Of a stretch of 64,000 bases of DNA, positions 1 through 12,384 are shown piece after piece. The notes below the pieces were generated by a model. It made no database searches. It was not told the origin of the DNA and was given only the letters and a program-made list of their open reading frames with translations. Each line of letters starts with the position of its first letter. The first letter of the stretch is position 1. Both the position numbers and the translations under genes were made by a program. This DNA is from Beaufortia kweichowensis (taxonomy: Eukaryota > Chordata > Actinopteri > Cypriniformes > Gastromyzontidae), in NCBI GenBank assembly GCA_019155185.1, contig CM032811.1:5050215-5114214 (forward strand). The letters are read 5' to 3'.

Positions 1-690
1 AGACTGTCATTTCACGCACTCGAGGATGTTGTGGGTTGAAAACTGCTGCTCGCTGGCATCGGTTCTGGGAAGGCTAAGAATGTCAGGTGACTTTCCCCTG
101 GGAGCCAGTAAGGACAGAAATATCATGTTATTAGTGGTGCTTGCTAAGTTAGGAAGCACTAGAACAATTGCTTGTTGAAAAAATACACATTGATGCATCC
201 ACCATTTTGGACCAGTCAACATCATGGTTGGCTATGGTCATCCCCAGTAAAAAAGAATGAGTTTTACAAGATGCCACTATATTGCCCAGTCCCTGATTGT
301 AAAACGCAGCCCAGATTTGAATTTTCAGAGAAATACAGGTTTTTAAACTATGCTGACTTTTTAATAATGTGTTAGCTAACACCTTTGTCGTTCTGTTTTT
401 TGTTAGTTTAGAAATTATAATGTTTGGGTGTACATAGTACAGTACAAACAGGCAAAATGGCGGACGACTTACATATAGCGGACCTAGTCGCTAATAAAGC
501 ATCCATGTGTAAATGTGTATGAGGTGTGCTATTATTTTTTTGTAAGTGGTTTCATTCAGGATTTTTACATTTGACTATTTAATTTCATTTTATTTTGCCA
601 AATGTGTAGATGTAAATGTTTACTGTATGTTTTACTATATGTAAACACAAATATTAAACATATACATACAGTAAATGTAAATATCTTTTA

Positions 691-752
691 TTTTCTTTAT
701 TACTTTACACTTTACTTTACTTTACACTTTACTTTACACTTTACTTTACTCT
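691..752. repeat. TTTAC/TTTACACTTTAC simple repeat
   Basis: Repeated units of tttac and tttacac run through this stretch on the + strand. It is simple sequence inside the cadm2 intron with no coding value. Confidence 0.7.
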
Positions 753-2634
753 CCTAGCAACAAGCAACAACCCAGAACACTCCAGGAACCTCGTATCACG
801 CCTTAGCAACAGCACAGTAACACCCTGGCAACACTGTAGCATTGTTTCAGCAAGTTTTGCTTGCATTTACTTCCAAAAAAACTTGTTTTTAGTTGTTACT
901 GCTTGAACATTATTCATAAAAATGCTGCCTGGAAGACAATAAGATGCTTTAAAAATTCCTGATATCTTCAAAATGTAATAGTCAATCAAACTCTCGTTCA
1001 GTCAAGGCAGTTTTGCTGAAGGAAAATGTACTGATACATAAACATCAAACTCATATTCGGGGATTTGTAATGTCCTAATATAAAACACATGGAGGGTTTT
1101 CTATCCGCTCTGCCTCAGACTCTCTGTGCCATCAGGGCTGAGAAGGTCTCCTTAAGTGGACACTAGCCGACTGCTGATTTTAGTTACTCGAGCAGGTTGT
1201 GTCTCCGGGGAAAGCTTCAAAATCTTGCAACATTGCAAAAAGTTTTGAGGCACGGCAAACAGGTACCAGCTCTGGTTATGTGGGCTATGTTTAGTTTTAC
1301 ACATGTAGTCTCAAGCCAGACTTATTTAAGAAAGCTCCACATCGTTCCTTGCACCGATGTGACATGCTGGAATTAAATAGCAAAACCCTTTAAGCTTCGC
1401 AGCGATTTTTGCGGATTCAGTACTCCACAGTTCAATTCCAAACAACAAGCTTTTCTGCGGTTGTTTTCTGATAAATTGTCTTTTTACCCCCATGGCCCGA
1501 GAATGATAGGTTACTTTTTGACGTGGGGTCAGTCGCGGGCAAAGAGCTCAGGGGACTCTTGCTGTTTGGCAGTGTGAGGTATGATTCCACTGCTCGCCCG
1601 GTGAGCTCACTGGAGGGCGAGTCTACAGAGTGCCTCTTTCTTTCTGCTTTGGAGGACAAACCCTTTCTCATGGTTGGTTAGACTAATCACCGTGGGGACC
1701 GACTCCCCCTTTCTCCTCACATCGCCCACAGGCAGGTATCAGAAATAGGCTCTGCCAGAAAAAGCATGAGAGAGAGAGAGATGAATGTGCGAGAAGGGAT
1801 TTCACTCTGAAAGAACAGGGAGGAGAGATGGTGAAAGAGATACTGTGGTTACAGCGGACCACCACAGAGCACCAGAGGAAGCTCCAGGAGTGAAATCCTG
1901 CTAATTGCCAATGGACACACCTGACTGTTCTATTTTTATACATTTTTAGAACCAAGTAAATCTTATGAATACATATCCATGTTATATTTATACCCAAAAA
2001 GAAAAAAACCCTTCTGCAATTATATTTTGCTTTGCTTGTTTTTAGGACCATTTTTTCATGACAATTAAATCTGTTTCTTCCCAATTCTTGTTATACGCCC
2101 GGATATGTCGGTTTGTGTGTTTTTTCTCTCATTGTTTAAAATGGTGAAAAATTTCAACCAAAGCACTTCATAGTTTTTTAATTAAATGCAACTTTAATTA
2201 AAATACAACAAAACTACTGTGAAGCAAACATAATTTGCACATCGCATTATTTTTACACATCGTAATAATGAGATTTAGTTTTTTCTTACAGTCAAGACAA
2301 TGGGAGGATGCTGTAATGTCAAGTAAATTAAATTAATGTCAAAATTCCAAAATAAAAAATTATGATTTTCTGATACTGCTCATAACAGTCCTGCCCCACC
2401 TGATACCCACACTGGTGATGCTAAATGGACGACTGCCCAAGACGACCACCTTATTTATAATTCATTTTTATTCATTCTCTTAAATAAGTAAATGTCTGTG
2501 TCTTGTAACTGCATAGTGAGTTATAGATGCGATCAATGGCAATTTGTGTCCTTTATTACGGATTGCATATGCTACGGATTGCATCTATAACACGTCATGT
2601 CAGGGTTTTTTTTTCTCTCTTAAAGAGTTTTTTG

Positions 2635-2740
2635 AACCACTGACCACTGACTGCTATCTTTCAATGCATGTAAAGCTGCTTTGGTACAATGACCTTTGTG
2701 AGAAAGCGCTATACAAATAAAATTGAATTGAATTGAATTT
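2635..2740 (+). repeat. LINE/SINE 3' tail with ATTGA repeat end
   Basis: The segment contains 'gctgctttgg', 'aaagcgctatacaaataaa' and ends in short ATTGA/ATTTA repeats. This is the usual look of a teleost retroposon 3' tail, where the element ends in a short tandem repeat used in target-primed reverse transcription. The family assignment is from memory of such tails; the body upstream is not clear. Confidence 0.55.
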
Positions 2741-5211
2741 AATTTAATTGATACAGTATAATATTAATATTGTAAAAAAAAGTTTAGATAAAAATCTGAG
2801 ACCTTTCTCATAAAAAACAGCACACGTCAAAATAAAATAAAAGTTTGGTTATAGATGTATCTTCTGTAAAAAAGAAATCTGATGCTGAAAGAAACAAACC
2901 ACTAATACCCAGGTGTAGAAAATATAGTATTTTCTTTTGATTTTGTGATGAAATATGACCCAGATATTTCCTGACAGATTAGATTTATCCAGACAGCTTG
3001 TGACATGGAACCATTTCCCACAGTGTCGAATCCAAAGTAAACCATGAAAGAGAAATCGCTGTTTCTCAGGAAAAATCCAATAAACTGTAATTAGCTAATT
3101 CATGTTTCTCTGATTTAGGTGAGGTGTCAAACAGGACTATTAATAATTCACATTTCCAGCCTTAGGAATCAGTCTTTGTAAAACGCCGCATTGATCTTTT
3201 TTATGGCTTTGTCATTTTTTGAAGTTCTCTACATTCAACCGCCACACTAATTCCCATAAACAACCCAAATGGGGAAAACGAGGAGAAAAATTCCTTAAGT
3301 GAAGCAAATAGAGTTCGATTTGGAGCGTTTGCTCTCTGGTATCCATTGGTATTCCTCTCAGGACGTGGCAAACATTCTCTGCTTACAGCAAGGAGAATCT
3401 TATCACGGAGTCTGACTTTGTCAACACTATTAGATACCGACCCTGTGTGGAGAATCATAGATTAATAACTTCCATGTAGGCTGGGGGGGGTGCTGAGATT
3501 AACGGTGTGAGAAACAGGGACTCCTTCATTAAACTCAAGACCGACGTACCAATTCACAGTGGGTTGAGCGGTGCGGGGTTTCGGGACCGAGAGCTGTCAT
3601 TCGTGCTGGGTCAAGGGTATTTACCTGCCAGTGCCGGTGTAACTTTTGAACAGCTATACAAGGTGTACAAGCTTTCTTTTAACTGCAGGACATCCGAGAA
3701 TTAACAGAATTGGTTGTGTACAACAAATACAACAAAGTAGTGTCCCACAAATTGCTGTTTGGAGAATTAAATGACAATACACAGTGTAATAAATAGAAAC
3801 ATAATTCTGGCTTTCCCAGTGGTGCTGCTTCTGTTTTAGGCTTCAAGGTTATTTCGAAAACTGAAGAAGTATTTACTCTGAAGTTTAATTGTTGGTAGAA
3901 AAGAAGCCGATAGAAGAGAAAGTTCACAAATGAGATCTCTTAATAATCTCAGTTGTTTCACACCGAGATAGCAATAAGATTAATTGAACAGCAAACGGAG
4001 ACATTTGCTAAAGTTTCTTGCTTCTAAGTGCGGTACCTAAAACAGAACTGAATTATGAACTTTTGAGCAATAAAACTGTCTTTCCACATTGTGTGTCTTT
4101 TTAATTAAGGAAAAGTTACATTCCCTAAGACACAATCCTTCCCGTTATATTCACCAAACAACTGTTTAAAAACTTTCTTTAATTTGTGCAAGATCCGTAT
4201 TTAGAGCACATTCCTGTTTTTTATTATCTGCTGCAGCGTTCACATGCAAATAATTTGCACTTTTCACCCTACGCTATACAGTATGTCGTCAAAGTTGGAA
4301 AAGTTGTCAGAAAGTGTTCCCAGTAAATTATTCATGACCTGGAATATATTGCCTTGGAGTCAAAGAATGCAAAAGCATTTATAGGAGATTCTTCTATCAT
4401 TTTCCATCGTGTAACACAAATAGTTTCAGTGTCATTTCAGTGCTCAGTCTCACCTCGCAACGCTTACGTTCCATATTCATATTGAAAATGAAGTGTTGTA
4501 TACGATTATTATTCAGCTGGGTCTGTAAAGAAGTCTATACAGATGGCGCATGCTATAAAATTGTCTGTTACGCTCCTCATCAAGGCGATGTTTATGGCAG
4601 GCTGCTTGCAAAGCAGAAGGTCAGGCATAATGAAAGCATTAAGCTTATGCATTCAAACATGAGCAAACTTGAAGAGTAACTCTAGAAAAGAAGAAAAGAT
4701 GTGCATTTGATAAAAGCACCATGTTTTAAGCAGGGCTGTCAGTCAATGAAAAAAAATATCTATTACGTATGATGTGTTGACGAATTGTTTAATTTGTTCA
4801 ATTATTGCCAAATAATCACTATTTTTTAAATCAATGTCTATATTGATTAATTATAGTTAAGCTGGTTTATAGTTAAGCTGGTTTACAGTCCTCAAGCTAT
4901 TTATTTTACAATTAAATTTGTCCATTATTGATTTAAAGATGGTCCACAGAGTCTGTGTACATGAGCTTCAGAAGGACGGCTTTGGTCATTGTATTGCGTT
5001 CAGAGATTTGGTTAAATTAGTCACACAAAATTTTAGGTTTAATGGACACAGCCCTACTTTAAACATTTGTAGTGCACAACTTGAAGATTTTTGTATGCTA
5101 TGTTTCATGCTGTACTGCTTTAAGACATGTTTAATCACTTAAAATTTTTCTCTCTCCCTCTCCTTTCATCCCTCTTTCTCATCTTCACACTTCTCCATTT
5201 CATGCTCTCAG

Positions 5212-5238
5212 AGGCCGCAACGAAAAACAAAGTGAAAG
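5212..5238 (+). CDS. cadm2: cadm2 alternative 27-nt microexon (phase 1-1)
   Basis: A pyrimidine-rich stretch ending in CTCAG is followed by 27 nt and a strong donor GTGAGT. In phase 1 it encodes, after the split first codon, AATKNKVK and then a G that joins the next exon (GSQAQF...). Mammalian CADM2 has an isoform with a nine-residue insertion of the same pattern (AAASKNKVK) at exactly this place, between the signal peptide and Ig domain 1. Length 27 keeps the frame whether included or skipped. It would alter the short N-terminal segment of the mature extracellular protein. Identification rests on this match and on the splice phases. It is too short to be found by ORF length. Confidence 0.8.
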
Positions 5239-7359
5239 GTGAGTTATCTTCTCTGTCTTTGTGGCCGGATGATTTATGTTGAACACAACTCCCAATAAAC
5301 AATGTGCCGTTCGGCCCCCTCTTATCTCCCAGAGGAGCCTGGGTTGCATTTACATAGCCTCTGCCTGTGAGAAAGCAAACCTGGAACCTTTGATAAATTG
5401 GTCCTAGGAATATCCATTATGAGTCGAATCTGCTCTACAAGCTTCCTGAGTTTATAACAAACCTGGACTGCACATTGAGAAAAAGATGCCATTGTTGGAT
5501 TTTCTACAGGGTTTGGTCACCATTGTTGAAGCGTTTTATAACTTTTTCAGTTGGAAACTTCTTGGCTTATGTGTGTGGCAAAAACATACAGACTGCCCAT
5601 AAGATGAAAAAAGAAAAATGAGAATTATTTAGCATCTCAATTCTTTCCTATTTCTTTTCAAGATGTATCTTTAAAGTCTCAAAAAAGAACTGTACTCAGA
5701 TTTGCCCCGATACAGAGATTTAAATTAAATTAATAATAATTAATTAATAATATTAATAATAATAATAATAATCACTTAATTTTTAAATACATTTTTTATT
5801 AAAAAAAAGGTCCATGGCAAGTCCATGTTACCAAATATCTTCAGAGAAAGCCATCGTTTTTTACAACCATAGTAGACTTACAGTACTTTTAATGCGAACA
5901 TGTTAGCATAACTTCACTTATGATGTGTATAAATGTGTATAATGTTAATAAATTTCAATTTTACTTTCATTTTTGTCATGGCAAATGTACATTGCAGATA
6001 ATTTAGTTCTGGTTTGATTGAGCAAGCACTATTCCACGACAACTGAAGTGTACTACAGTGTATTTTACAGTACTGCTGGCAGGCAAACACACATAGAGTC
6101 AAGCAGTGAAATGACTTTGCCCTAAATGAGCAGCGAAGTGGTGAGAAAAAAGTCTTATTTTCCTTTAAAATGGAATGGCATGAAGCCCAGGCAGTTGCGT
6201 GGTCCACAAAAGACAGCTGGTGATCTGGGCTGACAGCAGACTGCTTCACCTTCAGCTGAGATTTGAAACTGTGAGAGATTTGGTAAGAAAAGTCAGGCAA
6301 GTATTAACTTGGAGGATGGAGGCAGAGATGCTTGGGTTTGTGGGTGGACGTCTGGTGTGATGTGTCGAGTGGCACACAGAGATTCACGAGTTCTGAGATT
6401 GTTGTCGGTGAAAAGAAAACTGCCTGGTGGAGCTAAAGAAAGCCATTTGCAGCGACAAAGTGACCGGAAGTCATTTATTTTCTGTTGGAGGTGGTGGTTT
6501 GAGGTGACATGAGCAGAGACCACTAGTGATGTAACACAGTTCAACTTTATGACAAAAGAGACAATGTGATAACTATCAATGGAAGTGCTGACAGTAAAGC
6601 TCACATCATCTTTTGCCCTGTAAAATTGGATTTAGAATTCGAGCACGAACAAGGATCCTCAAAAACAAGTTCCTTGATTTTGATTGGTCTATAGCTGTGT
6701 TTTATTCGTAATAAATCACAGCTATAACTGCTTCACCCATGATTCTGTGTATCACTGAACAGCATCCTTAACAACATAAACATATATCACAGTCACTCAG
6801 GGACTATTTTATCCAGCGGAAGGAAGACTTTTAATGATTTTACTCCTTGAAAGTTGCATTGATACACACATTTAGGCATTTAGTATTTGTGTTCTGTGGT
6901 AACCGGTTATAAAAGTAATAAGGTACTCATGCTTTATCATGAATAAGTCACTGCCAAAGTACCGTATTGCTTACGTAAGGATAGTTCAACTAAAATATTT
7001 ACCTCATTCCAAACTCATGACTTATTTTCTTTTGCGGAACTCAAAAGGTGAATATTATTAGAAATATCCTGGCTACAGTTTTTTTTTTTGGAGCTTGATA
7101 GCCACAGTCCTCATTTACTTTCATTATGTGGAAAAGACTGCTCAGGCTCAGGTTATTCTTCAAACAAAAGTGCCCTTTTGTGTTCCACAGAAAAAGGTCA
7201 TACAGTTTTACTACTGTAATTGATGAGACTTTGTTGCTATGTGCTTCCCGTCTCTCTCTCCATGATGTCATTAGGAGGTGTTCCTAGTTCTGGTTGTCAT
7301 AGTAACAGCTGTAAACAAATGAGTAATGCCACAGTCACACTAGACTTTTTCGTAACATT

Positions 7360-8003
7360 GGCTGCGTCCAAAATCGCGTACTGCCATACTATATAGTAGG
7401 CGAAAATCAGTACGCGAGGCGAGTACCATGTCCGAATTCATAGTATTCGAAAAACGAAGTAGGCGAAGAGTACCCGGATGGTCTACTACGTCCGGCTAGA
7501 TTTTGAAGTGTTCAGCCCCGGGAGCTGAGTCAACCAGAGAAGAAGATGGAGGCTGCGTTATTTTAGAAAATGGCGGAAAGCTATTTTTAAGTGTAAGTAC
7601 CTCAGGAAAAACTTTGTTCTTTTTATTCTGAGGTAAATTTTACTGGTCAAATAGATGAAGATACTTACGTTATTTAGTACATGGTTTACAAGCAGTTTAT
7701 AAAGGCGAGATCTGCGCGTAGCTGACCGACGCCTCCTTTGAACTGCTAAATTAAACGACGTAAAAATGCCGGTGGAAACGGCAATATTGTTGGAAAACAT
7801 CGCAGGTATCAGCGCAGTGTGGCGGGCTCTTTAAATGTTCAGGCTGCTGTGAGGAATGTATGCCACGTGATGCATAAAATGGCGGACGTAGTACGTCCGA
7901 ATTTCATTCATACTTCCCGTATTCATACTATATAGAACGTACTGGTTTGACGGTTGATAAGTAGGCACTACTTCTAATTCAGTACGCAATTTTGGATGCA
8001 GCC
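7360..8003. mobile_element. MITE with GGCTGCGTCC termini and 3-bp ATT duplication
   Basis: The left end reads GGCTGCGTCCAAAATCGCG and the right end is its near inverse (...CGCAATTTTGGATGCAGCC). Both ends continue into similar 'agtacg ... catactatatag' subterminal sequence. ATT flanks both sides (7357-7359 and 8004-8006), which fits a 3-bp target duplication as made by PIF/Harbinger-type transposases; that superfamily call is an inference. There is no transposase ORF, so it is non-autonomous. The interior has 'aaaatggcgga' segments and short ORFs without recognisable domains. Confidence 0.75.
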
Positions 8004-9429
8004 ATTGACTTTCATTTATACCTATGCCAACGTGGCAGACCAGAAACTTCTGATGCGTCCCAAAGGTCAAGTTTGGTGAACTCTGACCTGCGCATCAGGT
8101 GCTGTCGCGTGACCAATAGAAGATCGATACAGAACGGTGTGACTTTTTCTGTTGGAAAAAACTCTACTAATAATAATGATATCATCACACTATTTTGTAC
8201 GATGCATCTTTAAAATGTGCAAATACGTTAAAATCTAATGGCGTTTGACGCTAACTGAGGCAGATGACATGAGCTCCACTGACTTCACTTCCATTAGTGG
8301 TCACTGCTTTTTTGCATAAAGTTAAACATTTCTCGACTTTGCGTCGCTGGACGCGGCCACATCTGGTCACAAATGGTCACTGTCTCTCGTGCCGCTAAAA
8401 ATAGCCAAGCTTTCATTGAGCTGAATAAAATAATTTCTCTGCCGCTGCTTGGAAACGACTATTTTTGATATCCAAGATACCAGTAGTTTATGGTTGACAG
8501 TATTGAATGTTGCAGTGCTTTGGTTGCAGTATGAGAAAAGTTTCTTTTGCTGGACCAAATGTAATGGGGCAAGCAGGTTGTTTCTGTTTAGAAATCCTAA
8601 CATTTGACGGAATATAGTGTGATCTAAAGCTGAAACCAAAACCTGTAGTTGCAAAGCAAATAGAGAAGTCAGGAGGTGGGATTTCTCAGTGATACCAGGA
8701 TTGCAACCCAAAAAGTGCCGGCCGCTTTCAATAATTTCACACTGCTGTGAGGTGTTTTAAGCAAACCTATTAGCATTCTGAGCTGCTTTCTGGTCTAGAT
8801 GTATTTTGGGCTCACATCTCCGCTGTCTCTTAAAGGGAAGAGAATGGCACTTTAAAGCTTTTAAACCTAGAGAGGGGAAATCCATTCTCTGTTCTGCTGC
8901 CTGTTCCCTCGCACCCCATGGCGATAATTTACTGGCAGGGATAGTACACAACCCTACCATTAAAAGTGGTCGGGTGCGTTTGTGCAGACGGGCCGCGTCA
9001 CATCAGCAGTAATTGCGGCAGGAATTACCCACCCATCCAGTTTCAGACTATTAGCGAATGAGCAAACAACACACGGAGCAGTTCCTGGTTATTTTTTAAC
9101 CGATGACTTCTGATGCGCCAAAAGCAACACACCCCCGTGCCACTTTTTGCTATGAATAGAAATCGCAGAATAGCACTCGAAATGCCAACCGTATTTAACG
9201 TTTAACTGTTACTATTCGTAGCAACTGTTAGATGATGTGAATAAATGATGAAGACCCCACTAAGCTTTGTGGCTTGTAGACTGCATTTGTTATTTTGGAG
9301 GTACTTTTAGCAGATATCACTAATCCAGTAGCTAAACAGGTAATACTGCCTTTTAGAGTCCTTGTCAATATTAATCGTATTGATCTTTTGCAGTTTGTAA
9401 CCTTTGCCTCTCTATCGCTACTTTAAGCT

Positions 9430-9795
9430 GTCAAACTTTCACGGGAGAGTTAGAATCAAATCCTTTACTGAACTTCATCAGTGGAATAGCATAAACAGAT
9501 ACAGACCTCACTTCAGAGGGAACTAACAGGTAAACTAGACATGCACGGCTGACTGACGGAAGGCCCAACAAAACAACAGCCAGAAACCAACAGCCAGAAA
9601 ACAACAATACTGGAACCACTCACAGAACAAAAGGCAGGGCTTAAATAATACAAACAATTAAACTAACATAATAACAAAACAGACGGTATAAATGAATGGG
9701 GTTGAGTGCAAGTGATGGGGAACAGGTGAGCGGGGTGCAAAGGAGTGTGGGTAATTGAGTCCAGAGGGAGGTGCAGAGTGGAATCGTGACAGAGA
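9430..9795. mobile_element. transposon-like remnant (class unclear)
   Basis: The segment contains phrases that recur in teleost repeats, such as 'cagggcttaaataatacaaacaatta' split by imperfect copies, 'gtgggtaattgagtccagaggg' and a final 'atcgtgacag'. I infer an LTR or DNA-transposon remnant. Ends are not defined and no domain was recognised. Confidence 0.35.
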
Positions 9796-9804
9796 CAGTT
9801 TAAA

Positions 9805-10075
9805 CCTGTTCCCTATTCAATTTAATATTTCACAGTTAAATTTTTATCTAATCATGACAAACTATAAATTGATGGAAAGTATAAGACTATAGATGAAATA
9901 TTTGACAAATTTTCCTAACAATGAACATAAATAAAAAATTATAAAAAAGTTAATGCTACTGTAATTTATTAAAATTTTTAAGAATAAAAATGTTTGAAAA
10001 ATTTATCTAAAAATAAAAAATTGTAGTTAAGTTTAGTGCATTTTCATGTGTATACTCAATTTCTCAATTATATTT
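9805..10075 (+). mobile_element. TTAA-flanked MITE family, copy 1 (degraded)
   Basis: TTAA at 9800-9803 is followed by ACCTGTT and then the shared body (catgacaaactataaattgatgg, here imperfect; atgaaatatttgacaaatttt; aacataaataaaa). The same body occurs near 12190-12384 (inverted), 25982-26339, 29690-29760 (inverted) and 30780-30965. The right end has decayed. Confidence 0.55.
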
Positions 10076-12189
10076 ATATCAATTATATGCTAAATTATAC
10101 TCAATTGTTTTTACTAATAATTGATGTAACTGTTTTTAAAGTTAGAAACTAATTAACAGTATTTGCAACTTTTCTGAATATGTGTTTCTCACAAAATCTG
10201 TTGTGTATTATAAATATTTGTATGACTCAAGTGTTTTCAAAGTGTTTTGTATGACTCAAGTGTTCATATGTAGCACAATATTTAACTGTGATGACTTTAT
10301 CATTATGCGCATGTGGACTCCATTTCTGAACCTGCAATGAATCAGGTCTATTTCTGACAAATCATTAAGCAGGATTGATTCACTCACAGTAATCACAGGC
10401 AACAGTAATCCTGTCTCTACTGTTATGAAAATTACCTATGGATTTTTTAATATCTGCTCAAATTGAATTTCAAAAGGCTATCATAATAAGAAATATAGCA
10501 ACCACGAGGACACAATGAGATTATATTTAAAGGATTTTTTTTCTAATGATAATTGTGTCCCAATGTACAGCACTTTAAAGTGTTATACAAAGAATCCATC
10601 ACGAGTTTTATGTGTCACATAATGTCCTTCAATATAAATAGAGTGAATATTATGGATTTGTATATTATATATTTTATACTTACAGCGTTTTTATCCTGCT
10701 TGTTTATTGTGTGGTGGATGTTTATCTCGAATCTCACTTTATATTAGTGGTTCTCAAATGCTTTTGCTTAAGGATTTCACATTGAATATTAAGTCACGAT
10801 TCTCATGGTAAAACCGTTTATTGTGTTAAACTAAACAAACATTTCCTGAAAATCAAACATTCAAATATATGTATATTTATTTCCATGAATAAATATGTGT
10901 GTATATTACCATTAATAACATAAACTCAACAATATGCCAAATTATTAACATGACATTGTTGAGTTTCAATAGCTTTTATCTAGTTTCTTCTACGAAACTG
11001 GCTTCAGAAGATGTATTGACTATCAGTTTTTGACCTTTGTGGAGCTTGACAGCACCTGGTCTCCATGAGTTGTTGTTTTATGGCAAGAGTTGCATGATTT
11101 TTCCACAATTTTTTCTTGCGTGTGGCAAAAATAACTGCATACAGGCTTGTCGTGAGACGTAAATAATGCTACATAGTTTATTTTTAGGTAAACAATTAAG
11201 CCGTAGGAAGAAAAAGACATGGTAAGATTTTAATGAGCTCCTAATACATCCGTTTTCTTCTTTAAAAGCTGTAGACTCAAAAACGGAGCTTCCCCTGAGA
11301 AACAGCCAGCTCAGCGTTCACACGTTCTTCCCAATTTAACTAAGAATTGTGAAAGAGTGGCCTGAAAAATTACACCAGCCCTTCCTCTCCAGGGATTCGA
11401 CTAGACCCTTCGAACCCATTGTAGGCCGGCACAACAAAAACCTCCAGTTCTAATTAAATATATTCATCTTCAGCCTACATTATATTAGCCTTACTCCCCA
11501 AACATCTTGGCAAATAGGCCACGGTTACTTTCATGGTCAGGCAATTAATTAAAACATGTGATGTTGCTGTATTTTCAGTGATTAATAATTAGGTTGTCAA
11601 CTTGGTCGTCTGTATCCTTGTAGTTTCCTTGTACTTCTTGTCTTTATCTTTTCTTGGTGGACATGATCTAAACTAGAAAAGTTCGAAGTTTCGGTACTTT
11701 GCTACCAAGTTAATACTAATATAAATAATGACACAAAACCTTTCTTCTGGTAGTCTCAATTCGTTATTGTTTGATTGACAGATGGCTGCTTTGTAACATT
11801 CACTATACTGTGTTTGTGCTCACTTTCTGTTAGGAATGTTTGTTAAAGAACGCTTGAACAAACAAATTTTATGTTTGTATATTTTAATATTTGTATATTC
11901 TACTTAAAACCATAACTTAATTGAGAAACACTTGAAAGTGTTGTTCTACTTTAATTTAATATGTTTATATTAATATTTAACTTATAAAGAAAGAAATGTG
12001 ATGCATTAATTTTTGCTGTAGTATCAAAAATCAGTAATAGTGAAATTGTGTGTATATTGTACAGTAAGTGATCATGTAAATTTTTATAATAATACCTTTA
12101 ATACTATTAAAATTTGTAAAACTTATTACTCAAATTTAATACTTAAATTTATACTTAATTTTTAAGCCTTTTTAAAAATAATAATTTTA

Positions 12190-12384
12190 GGTATTTTTAT
12201 AAATTACAGTAACATTATCTTTTTAATAATTTTTACTTCATGTTTATTGTTATGAAAATTTGTCAAATATTTCATCTTGAGTCTTGAACCTTTCCATCAA
12301 TATATAGTTCGTCATGATTAGATTAAAATTCAAATACGGAAATAACAAAAGTGTTCCTCCTGATGAACGGTGACAGTTAACAGG
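12190..12384 (-). mobile_element. TTAA-flanked MITE family, copy 2 (inverted)
   Basis: The body is the reverse complement of copy 1 (aaatttgtcaaatatttcat, cctttccatcaatatatag, gtcatgatt). It ends with gtgacagttaacagg directly followed by TTAA (12385-12388). That terminus matches the right end of the complete copy at 25982-26339. Confidence 0.55.

Larger units (their letters stand above)
1..5211 (+). other. cadm2: cadm2 intron upstream of the microexon (no exon found)
   Basis: No convincing coding exon was found on either strand. I looked for a signal-peptide exon ending in phase 1 with a G before a GT donor, as needed to join the next exons, and did not see one, so exon 1 is probably left of the window. 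The stretch holds TTTAC-type simple sequence near 691-752, a possible repeat remnant at 760-835 rich in 'agcaacac', a LINE/SINE-like tail at about 2635-2740, and otherwise AT-rich sequence. An acceptor/donor pair at 3117-3124 is discussed in the findings. Confidence 0.5.

Noticed and set aside
1..5211. Search for the cadm2 signal-peptide exon
   Set aside because: No ATG-led hydrophobic segment ending in phase 1 at a GT donor was found; the first exon is probably outside the window.
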